This document shows positions 35,236 through 43,542 of a stretch of DNA of 64,000 nucleotides, one piece after another. Under the pieces are notes generated by a model. The model saw nothing but the letters and a program-made list of their open reading frames with translations, did no database searches and had not been told where the DNA came from. Every line of letters starts with the position of its first letter. Positions within the stretch are counted from its first letter, which is position 1. Made by a program: the position numbers and the translations under genes. Origin of the DNA: Paracoccus albus (lineage in GTDB: Bacteria; Pseudomonadota; Alphaproteobacteria; Rhodobacterales; Rhodobacteraceae); NCBI RefSeq assembly GCF_027913035.1, contig NZ_CP115775.1, forward strand, positions 2,502,501 through 2,566,500, in the 5' to 3' direction.

Positions 35236-36480
35236 TCAGGAGGAGGATTTCGGCGACTTCTTCACGTCGCCCAGATCCTGCTGTTCGGCCTCCGTCCTGG
35301 CGGCATCGGCAACGCGCTTGCCCGCAGAGGTGGCCTTGTCCTTTGCCGTCTGAGCCACTTTCGATGCGGCTTCATCCGCTTCATCCTTAAGATCGCGTGC
35401 CGCCTTGCCGGCCTCGTCCTTTACCGCGTCGGCGACTTTGCCGAGCTTTTCCTTTTCCTCGGCAAAGATGCGCTCCGCCTCTTCGATCAAGTTATCGCTC
35501 TGCTCACCGAGATATTCATCCTCGATCTGGGTGCGCGGCAGCGCGGCTCCGAGAGCGGCACCAAGCGCCACGGCCAGGGCACCCGCGATCAGCGGCTGTT
35601 CCTCGAATATGTCGATGGCGCGATCGCGGCCCTTGCGGGCGTATTCGGCTGCCGCCTCGCGAGCCTCCACCGCGCGGTGTCGCGCGTCGATGACGCGCTT
35701 GCGTGCCTCCTCGGTCAGGTCTTCGGTCCCTTGCGCCAATCGGTCACGAAGGGCAGCGGCGCGGTCAGCGGCGGATGAGGACAGGTTCTGGACCGTTTCC
35801 GCAGTTGAACTGCCCGCATCCTTGGCAGACGCAGCGAGATCCTTAGCCTTATCGGCCACGCCTGATCCGGCAGAGCGCGCAGTTTCCGCAACACGAGAAC
35901 CCGCGTCACTGGCGCTGGCGGAGATCCTGGATGTTGCATCCGAGACCGAACTGCGCGCCGAAGAGGCCGCCTGTCCAATGCGCTCGGTTACATCATTCTC
36001 ATCGTCCACGTGGCGCGTCCGAGCCCAGGCAGGGGCGTCGTGCGTGCTGCCAAAGCGCCCCGAATAAAGATGCCGATTGGGGCTGCTCCATTGCTGTGAG
36101 CGGGATAGCCGATCGTCTCGATCATAAGAAGATCGGGCATCGTCGTGAGATCCTTCGTGGTCCAGGCGCGAGCGATAACGGCGGTAATCGTCCCGGCGAT
36201 TATAGTCGTCGCGCCGATAAACATCATCCGAACGATTGCCCATCATCAACCAGGCGATGCCCACTCCGGTCAAGGCCAATGCAACTGGATTTCTCTTGAC
36301 GGCATCGGAGACCGATCGTCCGATATCACCGCCATGTTCGCGGAATTGATCGGTGAATTGCCGCGCAATGGTCTCAACCGAGAACTTGTCCTGCAAGTCC
36401 CCGAGCGTATCACGCAGACCTGCGCGTTCGCGTTCGATATCGCGTTCGATCTCTTCGGGAGAGCGGGTATCACTTGTCAT
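35236..36480 (-). CDS. DUF3618 domain protein
   Basis: A 414-residue protein. The DUF3618 motif opens it (SPEEIERDIERERAGLRDTL), followed by a short hydrophobic segment near 68-82 and a charged Asp/Arg/Tyr-rich region. Long alanine-rich amphipathic repeats then resemble LEA or apolipoprotein helices, with a membrane segment near 300-320. The end is a second helical region (AKDKATSAGKRVADAARTEA). The family goes with phage-holin-like and DUF883-like proteins in envelope-stress operons, as here. It overlaps the holin-like gene by 11 bp. Confidence 0.9.
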   Translation of the reverse strand: MTSDTRSPEEIERDIERERAGLRDTLGDLQDKFSVETIARQFTDQFREHGGDIGRSVSDAVKRNPVALALTGVGIAWLMMGNRSDDVYRRDDYNRRDDYRRYRSRLDHEGSHDDARSSYDRDDRLSRSQQWSSPNRHLYSGRFGSTHDAPAWARTRHVDDENDVTERIGQAASSARSSVSDATSRISASASDAGSRVAETARSAGSGVADKAKDLAASAKDAGSSTAETVQNLSSSAADRAAALRDRLAQGTEDLTEEARKRVIDARHRAVEAREAAAEYARKGRDRAIDIFEEQPLIAGALAVALGAALGAALPRTQIEDEYLGEQSDNLIEEAERIFAEEKEKLGKVADAVKDEAGKAARDLKDEADEAASKVAQTAKDKATSAGKRVADAARTEAEQQDLGDVKKSPKSSS

Positions 36481-36868
36481 CGTATGCCTCCTTCACGGCT
36501 TGCGCATCGCGCTTCACGTTCTTCGCAGTCCGCGTCGGAGCCAGACTGTTGAGTTTCAGATCGTTCGTGCCCTTGTTCAACATCACATAGGCGATGATGC
36601 CAAAGATCACCCCGACGATTAGGGCGGACCAGCCGGCGGGGATGCCCGCCTCGGTCAGGGCTGCGACAAGCGCGGCCGAAAGGACGTTGAGCGCCGTCAG
36701 GGCCACGACGATTGCCCCAACGATCATGCCGATGGCGATCCCGGCGCTCTTGAGGTTCTCGTTCACCTCGGCGCGCGCCAGGTCGACCTCGTTGCGAACA
36801 AGCGAGCTCACATGGGAGAGCGCATCGCTCAGCAGACCGCCGGTGGACTTGTTCGGGTCGTGGGTCAT
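36470..36868 (-). CDS. Phage-holin-like (YqjE type) membrane protein
   Basis: A 132-residue protein with two membrane helices (about 43-70 and 77-98), an amphipathic N-terminal helix (LVRNEVDLARAEVNENLKSA) and a charged tail. This is the Phage_holin_3_6/YqjE family, which despite its name is mostly chromosomal and linked to stress. It overlaps both neighbours (4 bp upstream, 11 bp downstream), so it is part of the DUF883-like/holin-like/DUF3618 transcript. Confidence 0.88.
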   Translation of the reverse strand: MTHDPNKSTGGLLSDALSHVSSLVRNEVDLARAEVNENLKSAGIAIGMIVGAIVVALTALNVLSAALVAALTEAGIPAGWSALIVGVIFGIIAYVMLNKGTNDLKLNSLAPTRTAKNVKRDAQAVKEAYDDK

Positions 36869-37428
36869 GCTGCGCCTCCTTCCCGTGTTCTCGTGCTGGC
36901 AGGCGCCGAAGTGCTGCCAGTCGGCAGCACGGATGACGTTGTCGCCGGCGGATATGTGGACTGCCCGCTTTGCAAGCCGGATGTCTCCGCTCGGGGATAA
37001 GACGATCCGCCGCTCGCCTTGGCGAAACGGGTTGCGGCAAGACCGATCAGGGCCGCGCTTCCAAGAAAGAGCATGGGATTGCGCCGTGCGAAATCATTGA
37101 TGGCACCGACCATCTCGCCCAGATCCTTGTCGCGCAACGCGTCGGAGGCTCCCGCCAGCGTGTCCGCAATCTGACCGAAGGTGCGCTCTTGCGGTGAGCC
37201 GCTGCGCAATTCGCTCGCGGCTGTCCTGAGCGCCGAGGCGACGTTCTTGACTTCGCCAGCCGCCGCATCCTTGGCCTGCCCTGCATAGTCCTTCGCTTCG
37301 GAAACGACCGTTCTGCTCAGATCCTGAGCATGTTCCTTCGCTGTCTCCGACACAGCCTCGGCAGCTTCCCTTGTCTTCTCGGAAATGGTCTTGCTGGCGT
37401 CCGGCTTTTCTTCGTTTTGGGCTGTCAT
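36865..37428 (-). CDS. DUF883-like / nutrient-deprivation-induced protein
   Basis: A 187-residue protein made of amphipathic alanine-rich helices (SEAKDYAGQAKDAAAGEVKN), one short membrane segment at about 120-138 (NPMLFLGSAALIGLAATRF) and a Ser/Thr/Pro-rich tail. It resembles the ElaB/YqjD (DUF883) group, which anchors to the inner membrane under stress, and the nutrient-deprivation-induced proteins of rhizobia. It is the first full-size gene of the operon and is preceded at 15 bp by a 22-residue peptide gene. Confidence 0.8.
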   Translation of the reverse strand: MTAQNEEKPDASKTISEKTREAAEAVSETAKEHAQDLSRTVVSEAKDYAGQAKDAAAGEVKNVASALRTAASELRSGSPQERTFGQIADTLAGASDALRDKDLGEMVGAINDFARRNPMLFLGSAALIGLAATRFAKASGGSSYPRAETSGLQSGQSTYPPATTSSVLPTGSTSAPASTRTREGGAA

Positions 37429-37443
37429 TGTATCCTCCCTGGA

Positions 37444-37512
37444 TCAGGTGACGAGATTGAGTATTGCGAGAACGACCACGATGAGTCCGATCAGATAAAT
37501 TACCGCGTGCAT
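37444..37512 (-). CDS. 22-residue membrane peptide
   Basis: The ATG at 37512 has a strong GGAGAGG ribosome site 5 bp before it. The product reads MHAVIYLIGLIVVVLAILNL plus VT, one transmembrane helix and nothing else. It lies 15 bp upstream of the DUF883-like gene and is probably on the same transcript. Too short for reliable family assignment, but the ribosome site and pure membrane helix support a real small protein. Confidence 0.6.
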   Translation of the reverse strand: MHAVIYLIGLIVVVLAILNLVT

Positions 37513-37630
37513 TGAACCTCTCCGGAATTTCCGAAATATATACTTACTTAACCCAACCAACCTTCCGGCGTTCCCTTCGGGCAGATTGTCAGGATTACCG
37601 GACCGGCCCTCTGGCCGGCCCGGTTAAAGT

Positions 37631-38116
37631 TTACGCCGCATCGACATTGCGTGAACGTTCGGCCAGTTCGGTCATGAAGTCGTCGGACTCGTAGATGTTG
37701 TCGAGCGCGTCATCGAGCTTGCGTGCGGCATCGTCTTCGCCAAGAGCCTCGGCAAAGGCTTTGGTGGTGCCGAACCCGGCGATGCCGTAATGGCACATGC
37801 GCTGGTATTGCGCGATGATCGCAACATCCAGCGCGGCGCCGCTCATGTCGCTGTCGAGCGCGTGTTTCCGCGCCTCCTTCACCAGCCCTTCCATGCCCTT
37901 GCAGTGCTCCTTCTTCACCTCAGCATCGGCATCTTCCAGAAGGGATTTCAGCAGACGGGTGTGCTGGTCAATGCCGTCCTTTGCCGCGCTCAGCCGGTCG
38001 GCCAGCTTGCTGTCCGAGGCCTTGTCGGCCATGGCGGAGACCACTTCGGACATCTGGTCATTCGCGGACCAGAGATCCTGTAGTTCTTCGATATACAGAT
38101 CTTTCAGTTTAGTCAT
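37631..38116 (-). CDS. DUF892 (YciE/YciF) ferritin-like stress protein
   Basis: A 161-residue four-helix protein of the YciE/YciF family (DUF892), which has a ferritin-like fold that may bind two metal ions. The start is supported by AAGGAG 7 bp upstream. Conserved features are LYIEELQDLWSANDQM at the N-terminus and IAQYQRMCHYGIAGFGT in the third helix. The family is induced by stress in enterobacteria. It sits between the stress operon (downstream on the same strand) and the glycoconjugate operon. Confidence 0.92.
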   Translation of the reverse strand: MTKLKDLYIEELQDLWSANDQMSEVVSAMADKASDSKLADRLSAAKDGIDQHTRLLKSLLEDADAEVKKEHCKGMEGLVKEARKHALDSDMSGAALDVAIIAQYQRMCHYGIAGFGTTKAFAEALGEDDAARKLDDALDNIYESDDFMTELAERSRNVDAA

Positions 38117-38156
38117 TTCAGGCTCCTTTCAAGGTTGACCGTGCCGACGGTCGCGG

Positions 38157-39182
38157 TCAGGGGACGGCAGGAATAATCGCCGTCCTTCTTTCCGGTGCAG
38201 CGCCAATCACGTGGCATTTGGACAGCGATGCGGCCGGTGTTCTCGCGGCGGGCAGAACCCGCTCTGAGTTTTGGAAGGTCTCGAGTATTTCGATGTGGCG
38301 GGGGAGATCGCGCACGTTCAGCCTCAGCCGGGCAGGCACTAGCAACGGCCATGGGCCCAGGCACTCGCACCCGGCCTGCCGGATCAGCCAGTCCGCGGGT
38401 GGCAGGCCATCGTCGATCAGATAGTCTGCCGCGCCCGTGCGCTCCTTCAGCGCATCGGACATTCCGCCGGGCGCACGCCCGGTCAGGCGGCACGATGCCT
38501 GCACGGTGACGTCATCGACATGGCGCACCCTTGCCCCGGCCCGGCGCAAGGCGCGGACGAGGCGGCGGTCCTCGCCGCATCTGACGGAGACGAAACCGCC
38601 CGCCATCAGATAGGCTGCCCGCGTAAGAGCGAGACTCGCCCCGGCGGCTTCGCCATGGGTGCCTGCAATTTCCGCGTGGCCCGGAACGTGGCAGGCAAAG
38701 AAATCTTGCACCAGTCGGCGATAGGTAGCTTCCAGCATGCCGAGCTGCGCATCTATCCCGACAAGGATCTCGGTTTCGGACGCCATTGGTTCGATCCTGC
38801 CACAGACCGCGTCAGCCTCGTCCAAGTGCGCGAGGTTTCGCGCGATCCAGTCCGGTGCCACGATGCAATCGGCATCCGTCGTCAGAAGGCTGCGCAGGCC
38901 CTGCATGTTGCGCAGCGCGTGATCGCAACCCATCCTGCGCGCGGTGCCGACGCCTTCGTGCGCGGCCAATGTACATTCCAGCACCGACAGGTTGATCCCG
39001 TTCCCGCTGGCGACCTTGCGGGCCAAACCGGCAGTGCCGTCCGTGGTGTTGTTGACCACAAGGATCACCCTTACTCGCTCGCTGACTTGTCCGGCCAGTG
39101 CAGTCAGGCAATCGGCAATCCGCGCAGCCTCGTTGCGAGCTGGGATAACGATAGCGATATCCGGGGGTTGGGGCCTGGTCAT
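38157..39182 (-). CDS. GT2 glycosyltransferase (seventh gene of glycoconjugate operon)
   Basis: A 341-residue family 2 transferase. The nucleotide-sugar fold begins IAIVIPARNEAARIADCLTA, the metal motif is TTDADCIV, and a second acidic site GEDRRLVRAL follows. No membrane helices are evident, so it acts in the cytosol. It is the last gene of an operon in which each gene overlaps the next by 4 bp. The donor sugar and acceptor are unknown. Confidence 0.87.
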   Translation of the reverse strand: MTRPQPPDIAIVIPARNEAARIADCLTALAGQVSERVRVILVVNNTTDGTAGLARKVASGNGINLSVLECTLAAHEGVGTARRMGCDHALRNMQGLRSLLTTDADCIVAPDWIARNLAHLDEADAVCGRIEPMASETEILVGIDAQLGMLEATYRRLVQDFFACHVPGHAEIAGTHGEAAGASLALTRAAYLMAGGFVSVRCGEDRRLVRALRRAGARVRHVDDVTVQASCRLTGRAPGGMSDALKERTGAADYLIDDGLPPADWLIRQAGCECLGPWPLLVPARLRLNVRDLPRHIEILETFQNSERVLPAARTPAASLSKCHVIGAAPERRTAIIPAVP

Positions 39183-39745
39183 GACGCATCCTCCGGCACT
39201 CCGCGGTCGATGCGATACCCTTCGGTCCGTGTGACTGCTTCGAACGCATGTGTGTCGAGCGCGGCGGTGAAGATCTGCAGCGCCTCCTGTCCCTGCAGCC
39301 CGTGGCCGGTCTGACCCAAGTAGGTCACGCAGATCACCTCGGCCCGGGACCAGAACGTGGCGATGTCGCGGGCAAGGGTTTTTAAAGCACTGGGGTCAAG
39401 GAAGTATAAAATCTCGGACAGGATCAGCAGGTCGAAGGCGTATTTCGGCAAGGCGCAGGGGTAGAAGCCTTGTAGGAAACACGCCTGTGGAAGTGTGCGC
39501 CGAGCGGTCTCCACGGCGACTTCCACGGCGTCCATGCCGGTATAAGTGTCGCAAAGCGGCGCGAGGCGACGCGCAAGCTGGCCATTCCCGCAGCCCAGCT
39601 CAAAAGCACCCTCATAGCGCGGACGCGACAGCGCTGCGCGGGTCGCGGTGAACTTGTCCTGTTCGTAATTGCTCTCCGCGAAATTCCACGGGTCCGCATT
39701 ATCGGCATAAAGCGCGTTCAGATGTTCCAGGCCTACGCCCATCAC
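39179..39745 (-). CDS. NodS-like SAM-dependent methyltransferase
   Basis: A 188-residue methyltransferase of the NodS family. It has DPWNFAESNYEQDKFTATRA near the start (typical of this group), the SAM loop FELGCGNGQLARRLAPLC, and LLILSEILYFLD as motif IV. NodS methylates the free amino group of a deacetylated glucosamine in Nod factor synthesis. The deacetylase gene next to this one makes an N-methyl amino sugar a plausible product. That step is inference; no amino-sugar substrate is shown by sequence. Confidence 0.85.
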   Translation of the reverse strand: MMGVGLEHLNALYADNADPWNFAESNYEQDKFTATRAALSRPRYEGAFELGCGNGQLARRLAPLCDTYTGMDAVEVAVETARRTLPQACFLQGFYPCALPKYAFDLLILSEILYFLDPSALKTLARDIATFWSRAEVICVTYLGQTGHGLQGQEALQIFTAALDTHAFEAVTRTEGYRIDRGVPEDAS

Positions 39746-40443
39746 GGCATCCTCCAGAAGATCTCGTCTTCGCTGGCGAAGCGTTCGATGAAACCCGACG
39801 GAAGCACGAAGCCCAAAGGATCGTCCGCGACCACCTGACCCAGCTGGGAACGGTGTGCGGCGATGGCGGTGCGCTTGCGCGCCTCATGCTCCTCCGGCGC
39901 CAAGAAGATCGGCGCATAGGGTGCGATGCTGTTTGCAAAATCCGGGTCGTCCCATCTGGACCAAACAGGATAGCTATGAAATATCCAATCAGGCCTCTTC
40001 GTGCGAAGCGCTGTCGCGAAGGCAGCGGTAGCCTGATGATCCTCATGGTGATCTTCACGCGCTGGCACGAAGACATGCCTTGCGCCTGTCCGTGCGATTG
40101 TCTTTTCAAGTCGTGCCGTGACGTCCTGCGGATCGACGCGATAAAGAGCCGCGTCGGGCAAGCCCATCCAAGTCAGGTTGCGCGCTGTGCCGCCGAGGCA
40201 TTCGATGGCGCGAGTAAGCTCGGCGCAACGAAGAACGCCTAGCCGCTCAGGGGGCCACGCGCGAGACCCGGGATGGCTGGCGCTGCCATTCGTCAGGCAT
40301 ATTACATGCGCACCCGCACCCGCAAAGGCGCGCGCCAGCAGCGCCCCACAGGCCAGCGATTCATCGTCGGGGTGCGGTGCCAGCACTACGAATTTCTCGC
40401 GGCCTTCGAACACGGCTTGGTCAGGATGGTCGGCGACATTCAT
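39742..40443 (-). CDS. PIG-L family N-acetylglucosamine deacetylase-like enzyme
   Basis: A 233-residue zinc-dependent deacetylase of the PIG-L/LmbE family from the ATG at 40443, which overlaps the previous stop as ATGA. The metal site is seen in VLAPHPDDESLACGALLA (H, D, D) and in the HEDHQATAAF segment (second histidine). Members remove acetyl from N-acetylglucosamine linked to lipids, inositol or bacillithiol/mycothiol precursors. With the glycosyltransferases and the NodS-like enzyme around it, removal of acetyl from an amino sugar on a growing glycolipid is likely. Confidence 0.9.
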   Translation of the reverse strand: MNVADHPDQAVFEGREKFVVLAPHPDDESLACGALLARAFAGAGAHVICLTNGSASHPGSRAWPPERLGVLRCAELTRAIECLGGTARNLTWMGLPDAALYRVDPQDVTARLEKTIARTGARHVFVPAREDHHEDHQATAAFATALRTKRPDWIFHSYPVWSRWDDPDFANSIAPYAPIFLAPEEHEARKRTAIAAHRSQLGQVVADDPLGFVLPSGFIERFASEDEIFWRMP

Positions 40444-41531
40444 CCGAAGACCCCCCATGCCCGATCGTCCTGCCCCAACGCCTGCCGGGCTGTCCGTTGC
40501 AGAAAGGCGTCGCGCGCGGCCTGACGCATATAGACCGCAAGGTCGCGGGCCATGCGTCCAGTTTCGGCACCGGACTCGAAATGGCGCAGCCCGATCGACT
40601 GCTCGCTCGCGCGGATGGCATCAAGCCCAACTTCTTCAGTAAAGAGCCGCGCCGCGATGGAGGTGGCGACAATCTGCTCAGCCTCGAGAGAGCAATCAAC
40701 CGAGGCCTGCGCGGCGCGTTCTGCCAGCGCGGCGCCGGCCCAAGCCCGGGTCAACACGGTCATCAGGCGCGCCTGCTGCGCCTCGGTCTGCATCCGGTCC
40801 ATGGCGCGCAGATCGGTCGCGGCCTGGTCCAGCAAACCGATGGCTGCCCCCGCCTGCAACGCAGCAATTCGCCAGACACCGCCCACAAAATTCGGCTCCT
40901 TCAGGTAATCGTCTGGGCCGCCGATCCAGTCCTGCACTTTCAGCCCGGAAAAATCGTAATTGCCCGAGGCTGACGCCCGCATTCCTTGCATGTTCCAGCA
41001 AGAGGTGTCGGCACGGTCGGGGTCACGCACATCGACCAGCGCCAGCCGAACGCCGACATCGCCGCCCACGCTCACGAGCGCATGGCTGACCGTGCCAAGG
41101 CCTGAGGTAAAACGCTTGGCCCCCTGCAGCCGCGTGCCGCTGGCGTCTAGTGTGACGGGCACAGGCCCGTCCGCACCCCAAACGCCGAGCACGGCGCCCT
41201 CGGCGATCAGGGCGTCCACATTGAGCTTCAATGCGGCTGACCCGTAAAGATGGATCAGCCGAAGTGCATTCACATGCCCCTCCCAGAGCCGGCCAACACT
41301 GAGGTTCGCAGCTCCGACCTGCATCAGCGCCCGCGCGGTGCAGATAGGGTCGGCGCTGCCGTCATCGCCGAGCAGGCCGGCATTACTCAGCAGCGCGATC
41401 GAACGGGAAACAGGGCGCTCGCCGCACTCCTCGGCGTCAGCTGCGGCCCGCAGACCATCCGTCACGTGCGGGGGCAGGGATGGACCATTCAAATTCGGTA
41501 TTTGCCAAGATGCGAAGGGGCCCGTTTTCAT
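40440..41531 (-). CDS. Acyl-CoA dehydrogenase-like protein
   Basis: A 363-residue protein of the acyl-CoA dehydrogenase fold. The middle beta domain contains GVWGADGPVPVTL and RLQGAKRFTSGLG; the helical C-terminal domain contains the QAGAAIGLLDQAA and ESGAETGRMARDL segments. The catalytic glutamate could not be placed with confidence, so the protein may act as a dehydrogenase, as an oxygenase of the same fold or in a structural role. Its presence inside a sugar operon is unusual and suggests an acyl group on the product. Coupled to both neighbours by ATGA. Confidence 0.82.
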   Translation of the reverse strand: MKTGPFASWQIPNLNGPSLPPHVTDGLRAAADAEECGERPVSRSIALLSNAGLLGDDGSADPICTARALMQVGAANLSVGRLWEGHVNALRLIHLYGSAALKLNVDALIAEGAVLGVWGADGPVPVTLDASGTRLQGAKRFTSGLGTVSHALVSVGGDVGVRLALVDVRDPDRADTSCWNMQGMRASASGNYDFSGLKVQDWIGGPDDYLKEPNFVGGVWRIAALQAGAAIGLLDQAATDLRAMDRMQTEAQQARLMTVLTRAWAGAALAERAAQASVDCSLEAEQIVATSIAARLFTEEVGLDAIRASEQSIGLRHFESGAETGRMARDLAVYMRQAARDAFLQRTARQALGQDDRAWGVFG

Positions 41532-42580
41532 GGCTGCACCTCACGAGCCTTGCCCTGAACGGCTGCCCCAGACCGCAGAAGCCGCGCCCACTGCCGGGCA
41601 ACTTCGCTAAGGCGGAAAGCCGGATTACCTCTCACCTCCGGCGGCGACTGACGCCATGCGTCAATGCGCTGTAAAATCTCGCTCGGGTCGTCGCCATTCA
41701 CCCATTGCCGCGCATCCGAGACGATCTCCTCATTGGCGCCGAGACCCCGATGCACGAGGACCGGGGTTCCGACCGCATTCGCCTCGGCCAGCACCAAGCC
41801 GAAGGTCTCGGCAAAAGCGGTTTGGGGATAGAACAAGCACGAGGCGCGGCGCATGTGGCGGACCAGCTCCGGGTGGGGTAGCGCGCCGAGGAAGACGACA
41901 CCCTCCGGCACCGGGCCGGTCTCCCATCGTAGATAGCCCGGATCGGCGACCGCGAGAGTTAGCTTCGGACGGTGTTTACGCAGCGCCGCAAATTGCGCGA
42001 AGACCTGCGCCAGCCCTTTATGCGGAGAGCTGGCAAAAAGCAGCCGGTTGGGGTCGCGCGGCGTCGCGTCAGGCCGCAGATCGTTGTCTAGCGGGTTGTA
42101 GATCACGTGGAGCGGCGGTGTGGCTTCGTCGCCCAGAAACGCCTGCAACTGGCAGGCATGGGTGTGCGATACGCAGATGACGAGAATACCCGCCTCTTTC
42201 AGGGCCGCGCCCATCTTGCGGTTGTGGCGACCCGGATAGACATGCAGCCACAGGAAGATGGCTGTTTCGGGATATCGCTTGCGCAGCTTCAGCGCGACTT
42301 TCCAGCGGTTGATCACAATCATGGTCTCGAAGCTGCCGGTCGCGTCCAGATCGGACAGCGGGCAGAGCAGACCGGCGTGCGAAAGCTGCATTTTGGTGCG
42401 ACCGCTCTGGAAATGGGTGATGTCGAACCGGGTGTGCAAACCGCTGGCAACGCGCAGTACCGTGGCCTCGGTGCCGCCGAGCCCGCCGGTGTCGATATCG
42501 GGCAAATCGTAGCCAGCCGCGCTGCACGGGTCGACGATGGCAATCCGCGCTGGCGCGGTTTCATGCCGGATCGATTTCAT
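41528..42580 (-). CDS. GT4 family glycosyltransferase
   Basis: A 350-residue GT-B transferase from the ATG at 42580 (ATGA overlap with the upstream gene). The N-terminal domain has DTGGLGGTEATVLRVASGL. The C-terminal donor domain has LLFASSPHKGLAQVFAQF, VVFLGALPHPELVRHM, and the EX7E-like AFAETFGLVLAEANAVGTPV. No membrane segment is seen. It is the third of the glycoconjugate operon genes and the only retaining-type transferase in it. Confidence 0.88.
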   Translation of the reverse strand: MKSIRHETAPARIAIVDPCSAAGYDLPDIDTGGLGGTEATVLRVASGLHTRFDITHFQSGRTKMQLSHAGLLCPLSDLDATGSFETMIVINRWKVALKLRKRYPETAIFLWLHVYPGRHNRKMGAALKEAGILVICVSHTHACQLQAFLGDEATPPLHVIYNPLDNDLRPDATPRDPNRLLFASSPHKGLAQVFAQFAALRKHRPKLTLAVADPGYLRWETGPVPEGVVFLGALPHPELVRHMRRASCLFYPQTAFAETFGLVLAEANAVGTPVLVHRGLGANEEIVSDARQWVNGDDPSEILQRIDAWRQSPPEVRGNPAFRLSEVARQWARLLRSGAAVQGKAREVQP

Positions 42581-43542
42581 TGCATTGCCACCTGTTCCGC
42601 AGGGCCGGAGAAAATGTTTGTAACCCACGCTGCCGTCGCCTCTGTCATCGGGATGTCGCGGAGGTTTAGGCAAGCGAGGCGACTGATCTGCGCAATCTCA
42701 AGGTTAGGGATATCCACCGGCACGGGGTTGACCCTTCTGCCGGCCCGCCATGCCTCGACCTTTGCCCAGACATTTGCCCGGTCCATCCGGCGGCGCGCGC
42801 TGTCATAATCGGATGCCGCGGACTGTGTCAGGCTGTCGGGCGTCTCGATCTTCGTCAGGAGCAGTTCCGGCACAATCCAGATGACCTCACCTTCGAGAAT
42901 CAATCGGTTGCGAAACTCGCGGTCCTCCTCGATGCAATCCGCGAAACCGCCAAGGCGCCGGAACACGTCGGTGCGAAAGAGGCCCGAATTGATATGCGTC
43001 CATTCGCCTGGGACCTGCGAACCCATCTGGAGGTTCGGGAACACATCATCGAGCAGCGACAGGTCGCGCCGGATCTCAACCCGCCGACCGTCTGGCAGGA
43101 TCAGTTCATGATGGGTCAGGACGGCACTCACCTCCAGCTTTTGGCCACCCTGCTTGCCCGCAAGACGCCAGTTCAGGCATTCGTTGGCGCGCACGTCCTG
43201 CGCGGTCAGCACGCGAACCTGGTGCAGCACCTTGTCGCGATGCGGGATGTCATCTGAATCGTGGAAGGTGACCGCATCGCCGTCGGTCAACAACAGGCCT
43301 ACGTTCTTGGCTTGTGCCGTGCCGACGTTTCGCGCGAGCCGGACGTAGTTGAACTTCTGATGCTCAAGGTAGGGCGCCACCGCCTCCGCGGTGACATCCG
43401 TGCTGGCATCGTCAATCACCGTTACACGGATGTTCCACCAGCTTTGATCCAGCGCGGCGCGGATGGCGCTGTCGATTAGATGCGCGCGGTTGTAGGTGGG
43501 AATTATGATGTCGACGAGTGGGGCGAGCGGATTGGATTTCAT
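42577..43542 (-). CDS. GT2 glycosyltransferase
   Basis: A 321-residue family 2 transferase. It opens with VDIIIPTYNRAHLIDSAIRA, has VIDDASTD and TFHDSDDIPH as acidic motifs, and ends in a helical part without membrane anchors. The stretch GLFRTDVFRRLGGFADCIEE fits GalNAc/GlcNAc-type GT2 enzymes, but the sugar is not certain. Coupled by ATGA to the membrane GT2 before it and the GT4 after it. Confidence 0.88.
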   Translation of the reverse strand: MKSNPLAPLVDIIIPTYNRAHLIDSAIRAALDQSWWNIRVTVIDDASTDVTAEAVAPYLEHQKFNYVRLARNVGTAQAKNVGLLLTDGDAVTFHDSDDIPHRDKVLHQVRVLTAQDVRANECLNWRLAGKQGGQKLEVSAVLTHHELILPDGRRVEIRRDLSLLDDVFPNLQMGSQVPGEWTHINSGLFRTDVFRRLGGFADCIEEDREFRNRLILEGEVIWIVPELLLTKIETPDSLTQSAASDYDSARRRMDRANVWAKVEAWRAGRRVNPVPVDIPNLEIAQISRLACLNLRDIPMTEATAAWVTNIFSGPAEQVAMQ

